Source: Sphingomonadales bacterium (GTDB lineage: Bacteria; Pseudomonadota; Alphaproteobacteria; Sphingomonadales; Sphingomonadaceae). From it: a DNA stretch of 14,511 nucleotides. The translations under genes were made by a program, and so were the position numbers. This document shows positions 1 to 6,601 of this stretch, piece after piece; positions within the stretch are counted from its first letter, which is position 1; every line of letters begins with the position of its first letter. Location of the stretch: contig RDXA01000359.1 in assembly GCA_004292705.1 (NCBI GenBank), positions 1 through 14,511 of the forward strand, in the 5' to 3' direction. The notes below the pieces were generated by a model that was not told the origin of the DNA, ran no database searches, and saw nothing but the letters and a program-made list of their open reading frames with translations.

Positions 1-237
1 AATTTCGAATTCATCAAGGATATCGGCAAGCAGTTCCTTGCCGTGTTCCCAGCGATCGTGCGGCGGCGGATGAACATGCCCTTCACGCCCGAGGATGACG
101 CGGTAATGTTCGAATACCGGGGCCGCTATGCCGAGTTCAACCTGGTCTACGATCGCGGCACGATCTTTGGCCTCAAGACCGGAGGCAATATCGACGCGAT
201 CCTGATGAGCCTGCCGCCAAGGGCGACTTGGTCGTAG
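1..237 (+). CDS. hemF: Oxygen-dependent coproporphyrinogen III oxidase, C-terminal part (5' end outside window)
   Basis: This is the last 78 residues of a protein that enters from the left edge in frame 1 and stops with TAG at 235-237. The tail RGRYAEFNLVYDRGTIFGLK followed by TGGNIDAILMSLPP is the signature C-terminus of HemF, close to the E. coli protein. HemF is a cytoplasmic enzyme that uses O2 to decarboxylate coproporphyrinogen III to protoporphyrinogen IX in heme and bacteriochlorophyll synthesis. The GTG at 43 is internal, because the reading frame is open to base 1 and the residues before it also fit the family. The next gene is convergent, 15 bp away. Nothing in the visible part looks damaged. 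Confidence 0.93.
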   Translation, partial: NFEFIKDIGKQFLAVFPAIVRRRMNMPFTPEDDAVMFEYRGRYAEFNLVYDRGTIFGLKTGGNIDAILMSLPPRATWS

Positions 238-252
238 GCGGGCGGGGCGGGC

Positions 253-1155
253 CTATTCGCCCGTCAGCGGCTCGTACACCCGCACCCAGTCGACATACAT
301 TGCCACTGTGCCGGTCTTGATCTTGTCGACGGTCGCTTGCGGCACCCCGTTATAGGGGGCGGCGATGCCGCTGGTCTTGAACGGGTAGGCGCCGCCCAAT
401 GCAAAGTTCAGGATCAGGTGCTTGTCATCGTCAAAGCGCCACTTGCCGTAATGTTCGACCATCGGGCGGGTGGCGCGATAGGTTAGGCGCCCATCGACTT
501 CGAACAGCACCGCGTCCCGCGTCCATTCGATGGCGTAAACGTGCCAGTCGGTTGCGTCGGTGCCCGTGTCGAAGACAAACTTATTCACCAGCGGCGTTTC
601 GCCGGAATATCCGGGGCCATGCAGGGCCACCCCAGTCCAGTCCTTTTCGCCGACATATTCCATGATGTCGATTTCGCCCGTGTCCGGCCATTTGCCGTTG
701 CCCAGCATCCAGAACGCGGGCCACACGCCTTCGGCATCGGGCATTTTGATGCGGGCTTCGATCCGGCCATAGGTGAATTCGGCCTTGCCGCTGGAATGGA
801 TCCGGCCTGAAATGAAATCGGCCTTGCGGTCCTTGCGGGCGTCCACGCCGGGACGATAGACCGGCTGCAGCACCAGCGTGCCGCCTTCCGCGCCTTCGAT
901 GTCATTGGCGAACCGGATCGTGTCAGGGCTGTCGAGGTAGGCCTGCTGTTCGTTGTTGACCCAGAAATCCATGCCCACGACATTCCATTTCGTGCGGTCA
1001 AGCGCGGGGCCATCGAATTCGTCGGCAAACACGATGGCGCGGGCATCCGTGCTGGCGCCGCTGCTTGACTGGGGCGCATGATCATCGGCTGCGGCGCCGG
1101 TTGCGCAGCAAAGCATCGCGGCGGCAAAGGCCGGTGTGCGGGCGAACAGGCGCAT
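253..1155 (-). CDS. Secreted glycoside hydrolase family 16 protein (laminarinase-like endo-beta-1,3-glucanase)
   Basis: The protein has 300 residues. Residues 1-23 form a type I signal peptide (basic start, Ala-rich core, cleavage near ATGAAA), so it is probably exported; no proper lipobox is present. The GH16 catalytic motif ExDxxE is intact at GEIDIMEYVG, with the expected nucleophile Glu161, assisting Asp163 and acid/base Glu166. The surrounding WPAFWMLG and the terminal VDWVRVYEPL are typical of GH16 laminarinases, which cut beta-1,3-glucans of algae or fungi. The exact substrate is inferred from similarity only. A CTCC (GGAG on the coding strand) at 1164-1167 lies 8 nt before the ATG at 1155 and supports this start. 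The gene is divergent from rsh and convergent with hemF. No transporter or other glycan gene is next to it, so it is not part of a visible polysaccharide locus. Confidence 0.9.
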   Translation of the reverse strand: MRLFARTPAFAAAMLCCATGAAADDHAPQSSSGASTDARAIVFADEFDGPALDRTKWNVVGMDFWVNNEQQAYLDSPDTIRFANDIEGAEGGTLVLQPVYRPGVDARKDRKADFISGRIHSSGKAEFTYGRIEARIKMPDAEGVWPAFWMLGNGKWPDTGEIDIMEYVGEKDWTGVALHGPGYSGETPLVNKFVFDTGTDATDWHVYAIEWTRDAVLFEVDGRLTYRATRPMVEHYGKWRFDDDKHLILNFALGGAYPFKTSGIAAPYNGVPQATVDKIKTGTVAMYVDWVRVYEPLTGE

Positions 1156-1251
1156 GGGTGTGTCTCCGTCTTATGGTCCCCGGCGGTTAGCACGGCTGGC
1201 GGGCGATGCCAGCCCGGCCTCGCGGGAAAATGCGCGGTGTGCAGTTGGCGC

Positions 1252-1280
1252 TTGCCCGCAGGGTGCGGCGGCCACATATT
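1252..1280 (+). promoter_or_regulatory. Candidate sigma70-type promoter for rsh
   Basis: TTGCCC (1252-1257) and CATATT (1275-1280) are separated by 17 bp, each matching the consensus at 4 of 6 positions. Transcription would begin about 1286-1289, right at the rsh ATG at 1289. This is a by-eye call in GC-rich sequence. Confidence 0.3.
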
Positions 1281-1288
1281 CGCCTTAT

Positions 1289-3379
1289 ATGCTGCGCCAA
1301 TACGAACTCGTTGAGAAGGTCCTCGATTACGACCCGCAAGCCGACGAGGCGATGCTCAACCGCGCCTATGTCTATACCGTGCAGAAACACGGCAGCCAGA
1401 AGCGCGCGAGCGGCGATCCCTATTTCAGCCACCCGGTCGAAGTTGCCGGCCTGATGACCGATCTCAAGCTCGACATGGCGACGATCATCACCGCGCTGCT
1501 GCACGACACGGTGGAGGATACGCTCGCCACGATCGAGGATATCGAGACCCATTTCGGCCCCGAGGTCGCGCGGCTGGTGGACGGGGTCACCAAACTCTCC
1601 AAGATCGAGACCATGCCCGAGAACGAGCGCGCGGCGGAGAACCTGCGCAAGTTCCTGCTGGCGATGTCGGAAGACATCCGCGTCCTCTTGGTCAAGCTCG
1701 CCGACCGGCTACACAATATGCGCACGCTGCACTTCATCAAATCGCCCGAGAAGCGCCAACGTATCGCCCGCGAGACGATGGATATCTATGCCCCCCTCGC
1801 CGAACGGGTGGGGATGTATGAATACATGCACGAGATGCAGGCGCTGGCCTTCCGCGAGCTGGAGCCCGAAGCCTACGCCACGATCACGAACCGGCTTGAA
1901 CAGCTGCGCTCGCAGGATGGCGGACAGGTCGACGCGATTGCACTGACGATGAAGCAGCGTCTGGCCGAAGCGGGGCTGAAGGTCGAAGTCTACGGGCGCG
2001 AGAAGCATCCGTTTTCGATCTGGCACAAGATGGCCGAACGCCATGTCAGCTTCGAACAGGTGACCGACATCATGGCCTTCAGGGTGCTGACCGAAAGCGA
2101 GGCGGATTGTTACCGTGCGCTCGGCATCCTGCACACCACCTGGCAGTTCCTTCCCGGCAAGTTCAAGGACTACATCTCGACCCCGAAGTCGAACGGCTAC
2201 CGCAGCCTTCACACCTCGCTGATGTATCAGAACTCGATGCGGGTCGAAGTGCAGATCCGTACGCGGGAGATGCACCGCCGCAACGAATTCGGTCTTGCCG
2301 CGCACTGGGCCTACAAGCAGGGTGACAAGCCCGACGGCGAGGTGGGTTGGCTGCGCGATCTGATCGAGATCGTCGATGCCAGCCATGATGCCGAAGAACT
2401 GCTCGAACACACCCGCATGGCGATCTATCAGGATCGCATCTTCGCCTTCACCCCGAAGGGCGCGCTGTTCCAGCTGCCCAAGGGGGCGACGGCGGTGGAC
2501 TTCGCTTTCGCGGTGCACACCAATCTCGGCACCCAGACCGCAGGCGTGAAGATCAACGGGCGGCACATGCCGCTGCGCACCCCGCTTGCCAATGGCGACG
2601 TGGTCGAGATCATCAAGAACCCCCACGCTGCCCCGCAATTGTCCTGGCTGGCCTTCGTCGTGACCGGCAAGGCGCGCGCCGCGATCCGCCGTGCCGTGCG
2701 GATGAAGGAGCGCGCCGAGGTGGCCACCATCGGCTCGAAACTGTTCGATGAAATCGCCGCGCGCGTGCCGGCCCGTATCGGCAAGAAGGCGATCCGCGCC
2801 GCCATCGAACGGCTCGGCATGGATGAGGCCGATGACCTGATGTACGCGATCGGTGCCGCCAAGATCGCCGACCGCGAGGTGATGGAGGCGCTCGTCCCCG
2901 GCTGCACTGCGGGGATCGAGGAAGACGAGCACTGGGAACGCCGCGAGCGTGCGATCTCGATCCGCGGGATGACCCCGGGAGTTGCTTTCGACCTCGCCCC
3001 CTGCTGCCATCCGGTCCCTGGCGACCGCATCGTCGGCATCCGCCGCAAGGGTGAAACGGTGCTGGTCCATGCCATCGACTGTATGGAGCTGGCGAACGGG
3101 GTGGATAGCGACTGGATCGATCTGGCCTGGGGCAACCGTTCAGTCGGCGCGGTGGGACAATTGTCGGTGACGATCTACGACCGCCTCGGCACACTCGCCG
3201 AAATGGCGGGCATCTTTGCGCAGAACAAGGCCAACATCATCACACTGATGCAGGCGCAAATCGACCATCCTTTCGTCACCTATGACGTCGAGGTGGAGGT
3301 CGAGGATGTGGGGCACCTCAATCGTATTGTCTCCGCCCTGCGCGCCAGCGACGCGGTGGCACAGGCAGAGCGGCAGTAG
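1289..3379 (+). CDS. rsh: Bifunctional (p)ppGpp synthetase/hydrolase (RelA/SpoT homologue)
   Basis: Starting at the ATG at 1289, the protein has 696 residues and full-length RSH architecture: HD hydrolase (about 25-180, with the HDTVEDT metal motif at 72-78 and RLHNMRTL at 140-147), synthetase (about 230-345, YISTPKSNGYRSLHTS and EVQIRTREMH), TGS (about 380-442), a conserved CCHPVPGD segment near 572 and a C-terminal ACT domain (about 625-695). The synthetase motif preceding the substrate loop reads KFKD, the basic type found in bifunctional Rel/SpoT enzymes and not the acidic ExDD of synthetase-only RelA, so the enzyme should both make and degrade (p)ppGpp. The reading frame stays open upstream to a GTG at 1136, but that overlaps the divergent GH16 start, and the family begins near MLRQYELVEK. 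No Shine-Dalgarno is visible before 1289. The stop TAG overlaps the GTG of the next gene by one base (TAGTG). Confidence 0.95.
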   Translation: MLRQYELVEKVLDYDPQADEAMLNRAYVYTVQKHGSQKRASGDPYFSHPVEVAGLMTDLKLDMATIITALLHDTVEDTLATIEDIETHFGPEVARLVDGVTKLSKIETMPENERAAENLRKFLLAMSEDIRVLLVKLADRLHNMRTLHFIKSPEKRQRIARETMDIYAPLAERVGMYEYMHEMQALAFRELEPEAYATITNRLEQLRSQDGGQVDAIALTMKQRLAEAGLKVEVYGREKHPFSIWHKMAERHVSFEQVTDIMAFRVLTESEADCYRALGILHTTWQFLPGKFKDYISTPKSNGYRSLHTSLMYQNSMRVEVQIRTREMHRRNEFGLAAHWAYKQGDKPDGEVGWLRDLIEIVDASHDAEELLEHTRMAIYQDRIFAFTPKGALFQLPKGATAVDFAFAVHTNLGTQTAGVKINGRHMPLRTPLANGDVVEIIKNPHAAPQLSWLAFVVTGKARAAIRRAVRMKERAEVATIGSKLFDEIAARVPARIGKKAIRAAIERLGMDEADDLMYAIGAAKIADREVMEALVPGCTAGIEEDEHWERRERAISIRGMTPGVAFDLAPCCHPVPGDRIVGIRRKGETVLVHAIDCMELANGVDSDWIDLAWGNRSVGAVGQLSVTIYDRLGTLAEMAGIFAQNKANIITLMQAQIDHPFVTYDVEVEVEDVGHLNRIVSALRASDAVAQAERQ

Positions 3380-3738
3380 TGGCGGTTGTCGGGCTTGATC
3401 ACGTGCAGCTCGCCATACCCGCAGGCGGCGAGGACCGCGCGCGCAGCTTTTACGCCGGCCTACTGGGGATGACCGAAGTGCCCAAGCCCGCCAACCTGTC
3501 GCCCAGCGGTTGCTGGTTCACCGGCGGCGCGGTCGCCTTGCACATGGGCGTCGACCCCGATTTCCGCCCGGCGGCCAAGGCGCACCCGGCGTTTCTGGTC
3601 GATGATCTCGACGCCCTGCGCGCACGGCTGGAGGCGGCAGGCTGCATGGTCCGCGACGACAAGCCGGTGCCGGGCTACACGCGGTTCTTCACGAACGACC
3701 CATTCGGCAACCGGATTGAGTTGATGGAGCGGCTTTAG
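3379..3738 (+). CDS. VOC (glyoxalase/bleomycin-resistance/dioxygenase fold) family protein
   Basis: A 119-residue single-module VOC protein. LDHVQLAIP at the start and FTNDPFGNRIELME at the end are the hallmark beta strands of the fold. Candidate metal ligands are His8, His55 or His69, and Glu114, so a metal-dependent activity is possible. Homologues are usually annotated as glyoxalase-like; the substrate cannot be told from sequence. The GTG start at 3379 shares one base with the rsh stop codon, which suggests translational coupling behind rsh. Its stop TAG overlaps the stop of the convergent cyclophilin gene by 4 bp (3735-3738). Confidence 0.85.
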   Translation: MAVVGLDHVQLAIPAGGEDRARSFYAGLLGMTEVPKPANLSPSGCWFTGGAVALHMGVDPDFRPAAKAHPAFLVDDLDALRARLEAAGCMVRDDKPVPGYTRFFTNDPFGNRIELMERL

Positions 3739-4865
3739 CCGCCCTCCACCACCACCCGCCGCACCGGCACGCGGATGTTGCAGATGTCCGCGCCGCCAGC
3801 GGGCGCGATGAAGAACGGATCGCGGCGGTTGGCGATGGCTTCGGCGTAGGCGGCGAAGGTTGCGCTTTCGGTCGACAGGTATTCGAAGCGCGGTTGTTCA
3901 CTCATCGGCAGGTCGTTGGCCACCCGTACCGATGTGATCGGCGTGCGCTTGGCCGCTTCCTCAGCGGTGTAGAACCCCAGCGCACCCGACCCGCGCGGGA
4001 GTGAGGAGAGGTGCTCCATCCCCTCGATCACCCGGCCCACCAGCGCGATATTGCGATCAAGATGGCGCGGCGCATGGCCGATCACGGTGTAAAGCTCTGC
4101 GCCGGAGCCGGTGTCGGGCGAATAGTTCCGCCCCACGCCGACCATGCCGTAGCAGTGGGTGGGCCACCACGGCGCATCGCCGCTTTCCCCTTCGCTTGCG
4201 ATGGGCCACCCAAGCAGAAATTCAACCCACTCAGCATAAGGATCTCGCTGATGCCAGCCTGCAAAGGTCGTGGCAGTTTGTGTGCTCTTTATGTCCTGCT
4301 GTTGGTTGTGAAATGCGGGATCAGTTGTCTGTGACCAATCGTGGTCTTTAAAATCAGCTCTGTTTTCTTCCGTGATCTCATAGCCATTGAAGGCGAGTGT
4401 CACGTCGATGGTTGATGTGACGTAATCAGCCTCGGTCATCACCTTCAGCCCCTCCGGCAGAGGCTTGGGCTTCCCCGTCGCTTCCGGGTTGTCGTAATTG
4501 GGATCGCCCCATTGGGTGACGTAATTGTCCTGCACCCGGTTGACCGAGATATTGTCGTACCACTTGGCGCGGGCGAACAGGCGGATGTTGTGGACCCAGC
4601 CTTGGCTGAAGGGCGCAGGCATCAGCTGGATCACCACCTGACGCGGTTTGCCCTCGGCATCGGGGGCGAGGGTCATGACCAGCAGATCCTCCGCCGCAAT
4701 CGCGACCCAATCCGCCTTGGGCGCAGCCGCCACGATCTCGGACGGCGCGGGCGCGGGGGTCTTTGTTGGCCCTACCGCTTCGCTGCTTGAGGGCGTCTCC
4801 TCCTGAGCGGCGGCGGGCAGGGCAAGGGCGAGCGCAGCGGTGGCTGCCAGCAGCATGGTTCTCAT
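3735..4865 (-). CDS. Exported cyclophilin-type peptidyl-prolyl cis-trans isomerase with an atypical internal segment
   Basis: I place the start at the ATG at 4863-4865 (376 residues). It begins directly with a signal peptide (MRTMLLAATAALALALPAAA, cleaved before QEE) and has AAGG about 8 nt upstream. The alternative start at 4934 would put 23 hydrophilic residues in front of the signal. The mature protein is a divergent cyclophilin: VNRVQDNYVTQWGDP matches the FHR...QGGD region, and HCYGMVGVGR, SGAELYTVIGHAPRHLDRN and ALVGRVIEGME match the later strands. It should assist periplasmic protein folding. Between about residues 149 and 217 the sequence (4217-4418) departs from the relatives I know and drops to roughly 45% GC, against 60% or more around it. 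The reading frame stays open through it, so the gene appears intact. The gene is divergent from tRNA-Ser. Confidence 0.85.
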   Translation of the reverse strand: MRTMLLAATAALALALPAAAQEETPSSSEAVGPTKTPAPAPSEIVAAAPKADWVAIAAEDLLVMTLAPDAEGKPRQVVIQLMPAPFSQGWVHNIRLFARAKWYDNISVNRVQDNYVTQWGDPNYDNPEATGKPKPLPEGLKVMTEADYVTSTIDVTLAFNGYEITEENRADFKDHDWSQTTDPAFHNQQQDIKSTQTATTFAGWHQRDPYAEWVEFLLGWPIASEGESGDAPWWPTHCYGMVGVGRNYSPDTGSGAELYTVIGHAPRHLDRNIALVGRVIEGMEHLSSLPRGSGALGFYTAEEAAKRTPITSVRVANDLPMSEQPRFEYLSTESATFAAYAEAIANRRDPFFIAPAGGADICNIRVPVRRVVVEGG

Positions 4866-4944
4866 GCGAGCCTTGCTGCCACCACGCGCCTTGCGAAGCA
4901 ATCCATTCGCGGCTACGGGGCCGCTCTTGCCCAAACCGGCAAAC

Positions 4945-5035
4945 GGAGCAGTGGCCGAGTGGTCGAAGGCGCACGCCTGGAAAGTGTGTATACGTCAAAA
5001 GCGTATCGAGGGTTCGAATCCCTCCTGCTCCGCCA
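4945..5035 (+). tRNA. tRNA-Ser (anticodon GGA)
   Basis: The acceptor stem GGAGCAG (4945-4951) pairs with CTGCTCC (5025-5031), followed by discriminator G and an encoded CCA (5033-5035). The anticodon arm CACGC-CTGGAAA-GTGTG puts GGA at 4979-4981, reading UCC and UCU. A long class II variable arm (ATACG...CGTAT) and the T arm GAGGG-TTCGAAT-CCCTC are present. The long variable arm and G73 fit serine. Confidence 0.97.
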
Positions 5036-5143
5036 CCGGCCATTGGAAGGGTTGGGACTTCATTCGCTCGGAGTCGGTGCCCCTGAGTCGCTCTCGCATG
5101 GTATCTCCGCGTGGCGGCAATGATGCTATCCGGGCAACCCGCT

Positions 5144-5291
5144 GCGAAATTTCACGCGACGGGATCAATGGCGAGCAACGCTTCACCGACCCGCTTTCGC
5201 AGGAATGGGCCTGCCGGGATCCAGCATCCCTGACCTGCTTCTGGCGGCGATACAGTAAGCATGGCACCGCTTGCTACCTGAGCGAAATTTC
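5144..5291. repeat. Two direct copies of GCGAAATTTC (5144-5153 and 5282-5291)
   Basis: Both copies are identical over 10 bp and contain the perfect palindrome GAAATTTC, an AT-rich word in GC-rich DNA. Their starts are 138 bp apart, upstream of the BLUF gene. I noticed no third copy in the window. They could be operator half-sites, but no binding protein is known to me for this word. Confidence 0.4.
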
Positions 5292-5422
5292 TTGAGCCGA
5301 TACCTTCCTGCTTGACGATCTCCCTGATCGGGAGGAAGCTGCACCGACTGGCGATGCTCCTCGGCCCTCGGATCAGACGGCCAAGGATAGTCGCGAGTCG
5401 GTTGTCCCGGTGCGAAGCGGCG

Positions 5423-5450
5423 TTGACGCCTTGGCCGGGCAAGATAATTT
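5423..5450 (+). promoter_or_regulatory. Candidate promoter upstream of the BLUF/B12 gene
   Basis: TTGACG (5423-5428) is a near-consensus -35 box. A -10 box is less clear: TAATTT (5445-5450) lies 16 bp away, while the better-looking GATAAT (5443-5448) is only 14 bp away. The site is about 90 bp before the start codon at 5542. Confidence 0.25.
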
Positions 5451-5541
5451 GGGCGGATGGGGATCGTCTGCCGGACTGCTTGGTTCAGTACACCTGCGCC
5501 TCGATTTCCGCTTGTCCTCGTTCCCTGTGCGGGAGAGGAAA

Positions 5542-6594
5542 ATGTTCGAGTCTGAAACGCAGGTGCATCAAGACGCGCCTGACTGGGTGGCTTGCCTCAC
5601 CTACAAAAGCCTCGCCACTGCCGCTCCGCGCGCAAGTGACCTTGACCTGCTGGTGACCAAGGCACGCGCCCGCAATCGCAGCCTTGATGTCACCGGGATG
5701 CTGTTGTTCGAGGAGGGATGCTTCCTCCAGACCCTCGAAGGTCCGCCCAAGGCGCTGGCTGCGCTGTGGTCCTCGATCCAGCGCGATAGCCGCCACAACC
5801 AGATCGAAGTGCTCAGCGAGCATATGGCGGCCGCACGCCTGTTTTCAGACTGGGACCTGCTGCTCGATGGCCGGACGGACGACTTGCCCCGCGGGGCCGC
5901 ACCAGTATCCCCTGTGCCGCCTGCCGTGGCCGAGCATCTGGAGCGGTTGGTCGCATTGGCGCTCAATGCCGATGATATGGCGCTCAATGCGATGATCGCC
6001 GCTTTCGCAGATCAGGGGTGGACCAGCGATGCGATCCTCACCCTGCTGATTGAGCCCGCTGCGCGCGCGCTCGGCGATGCTTGGCTGGATGATCACTGCA
6101 GCGAGATCGACCTGACGATTGGTCTCAGCATGTTGCAGATGGCCGGGCATGCCGTGCGCTACATCCCGTCACCCCGATCGATCCGCAACAGCCGCTATCG
6201 CATCCTGCTGGCGACCGCACCGGGCGAAAAGCACATGCTGGGCACCACGCTGCTGGCCGATCAGTTTCTTACTGCGGGGTGGCAGGTCGACATGGCCTTT
6301 CCCGAAAGCGAAGAGGCGCTGACCAATCAGATGTCCGCGCAGCATCCCGATGCCGTCGACATTGGCCTGTCGGATGCGATGCCGCGTCACCATGCCATCG
6401 CCCAGTTGCGCAGCACAATCGAACACAGCCGGTTGATCGCATCCGAACATCCCACGGTTGTGTCGGTGGGCGGACGGCTTTTTGCCGAGGCGGCTGCCAC
6501 GGCCCTGTCAGTCGGGGCGGACCATGCCCGTCAGGGGCTGGCCGGCACAAGCATCAGGCTGGCCGAACTGGTCCAGCAAAGCCGCAAGCGCTGA
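5542..6594 (+). CDS. BLUF blue-light photoreceptor fused to a B12-binding/SCHIC-type domain (AppA-like)
   Basis: I choose the ATG at 5542 (350 residues), preceded by GGGAG six bases upstream; the frame also runs up to 5410, but that part has no family resemblance. Residues about 14-110 are a BLUF domain that binds FAD and senses blue light. Tyr21, Asn45, Gln63 and Trp104 sit at exactly the positions known from Rhodobacter AppA; AppA Met106 is Leu106 here. A helical linker domain (about 130-205) leads to a B12-fold domain (about 215-345) with GEKHMLG (candidate ligand His231), a DIGLSD segment and GG at 310-311, as in the PpaA/AerR/AppA group, which binds cobalamin or heme. The Cys-rich AppA tail is absent. 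In Rhodobacter, AppA releases photosynthesis and tetrapyrrole genes from the repressor PpsR; a similar role here is inference. It converges with the next gene, 7 bp apart. Confidence 0.85.
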   Translation: MFESETQVHQDAPDWVACLTYKSLATAAPRASDLDLLVTKARARNRSLDVTGMLLFEEGCFLQTLEGPPKALAALWSSIQRDSRHNQIEVLSEHMAAARLFSDWDLLLDGRTDDLPRGAAPVSPVPPAVAEHLERLVALALNADDMALNAMIAAFADQGWTSDAILTLLIEPAARALGDAWLDDHCSEIDLTIGLSMLQMAGHAVRYIPSPRSIRNSRYRILLATAPGEKHMLGTTLLADQFLTAGWQVDMAFPESEEALTNQMSAQHPDAVDIGLSDAMPRHHAIAQLRSTIEHSRLIASEHPTVVSVGGRLFAEAAATALSVGADHARQGLAGTSIRLAELVQQSRKR

Positions 6595-6601
6595 CACCGC
6601 T

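Larger units (their letters stand above)
5036..5541. other. 506-bp intergenic region without a credible gene
   Basis: Open frames on both strands here are short, have no recognisable domain and lack good starts. The region holds two copies of a 10-mer around the palindrome GAAATTTC (5144-5153 and 5282-5291), a small hairpin CTCCC-TGATC-GGGAG (5320-5334) and a candidate promoter near 5423-5450. No copy of the tRNA 3' end, as an integrated element would leave, was found. It probably serves as the control region of the photoreceptor gene, and may also include old gene remnants. Confidence 0.5.

Noticed and set aside
585..1277. 230-codon minus-strand frame overlapping the GH16 gene
   Set aside because: It is another frame of the same strand as GH16, Pro/Arg/Ala-rich, and the GH16 frame holds the catalytic motif.
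1709..3070. Long open frame (453 codons) on the minus strand inside rsh
   Set aside because: It mirrors the GC-rich codon pattern of rsh, is rich in His/Arg/Gly/Asp without any known domain, and rsh itself is unmistakable.
5152..5442. 96-codon minus-strand frame in the intergenic region
   Set aside because: No domain, no convincing ribosome site and no similarity that I recognise; its codon use does not look like the neighbours.
4945..5541. tRNA-Ser as integration site of a mobile element
   Set aside because: No integrase gene and no second copy of the tRNA 3' end were found downstream in the window.
5036..5541. PpsR/CrtJ-type site (TGT-N12-ACA) before the AppA-like gene
   Set aside because: I checked the TGT words in this region and none is followed by ACA at the right spacing.
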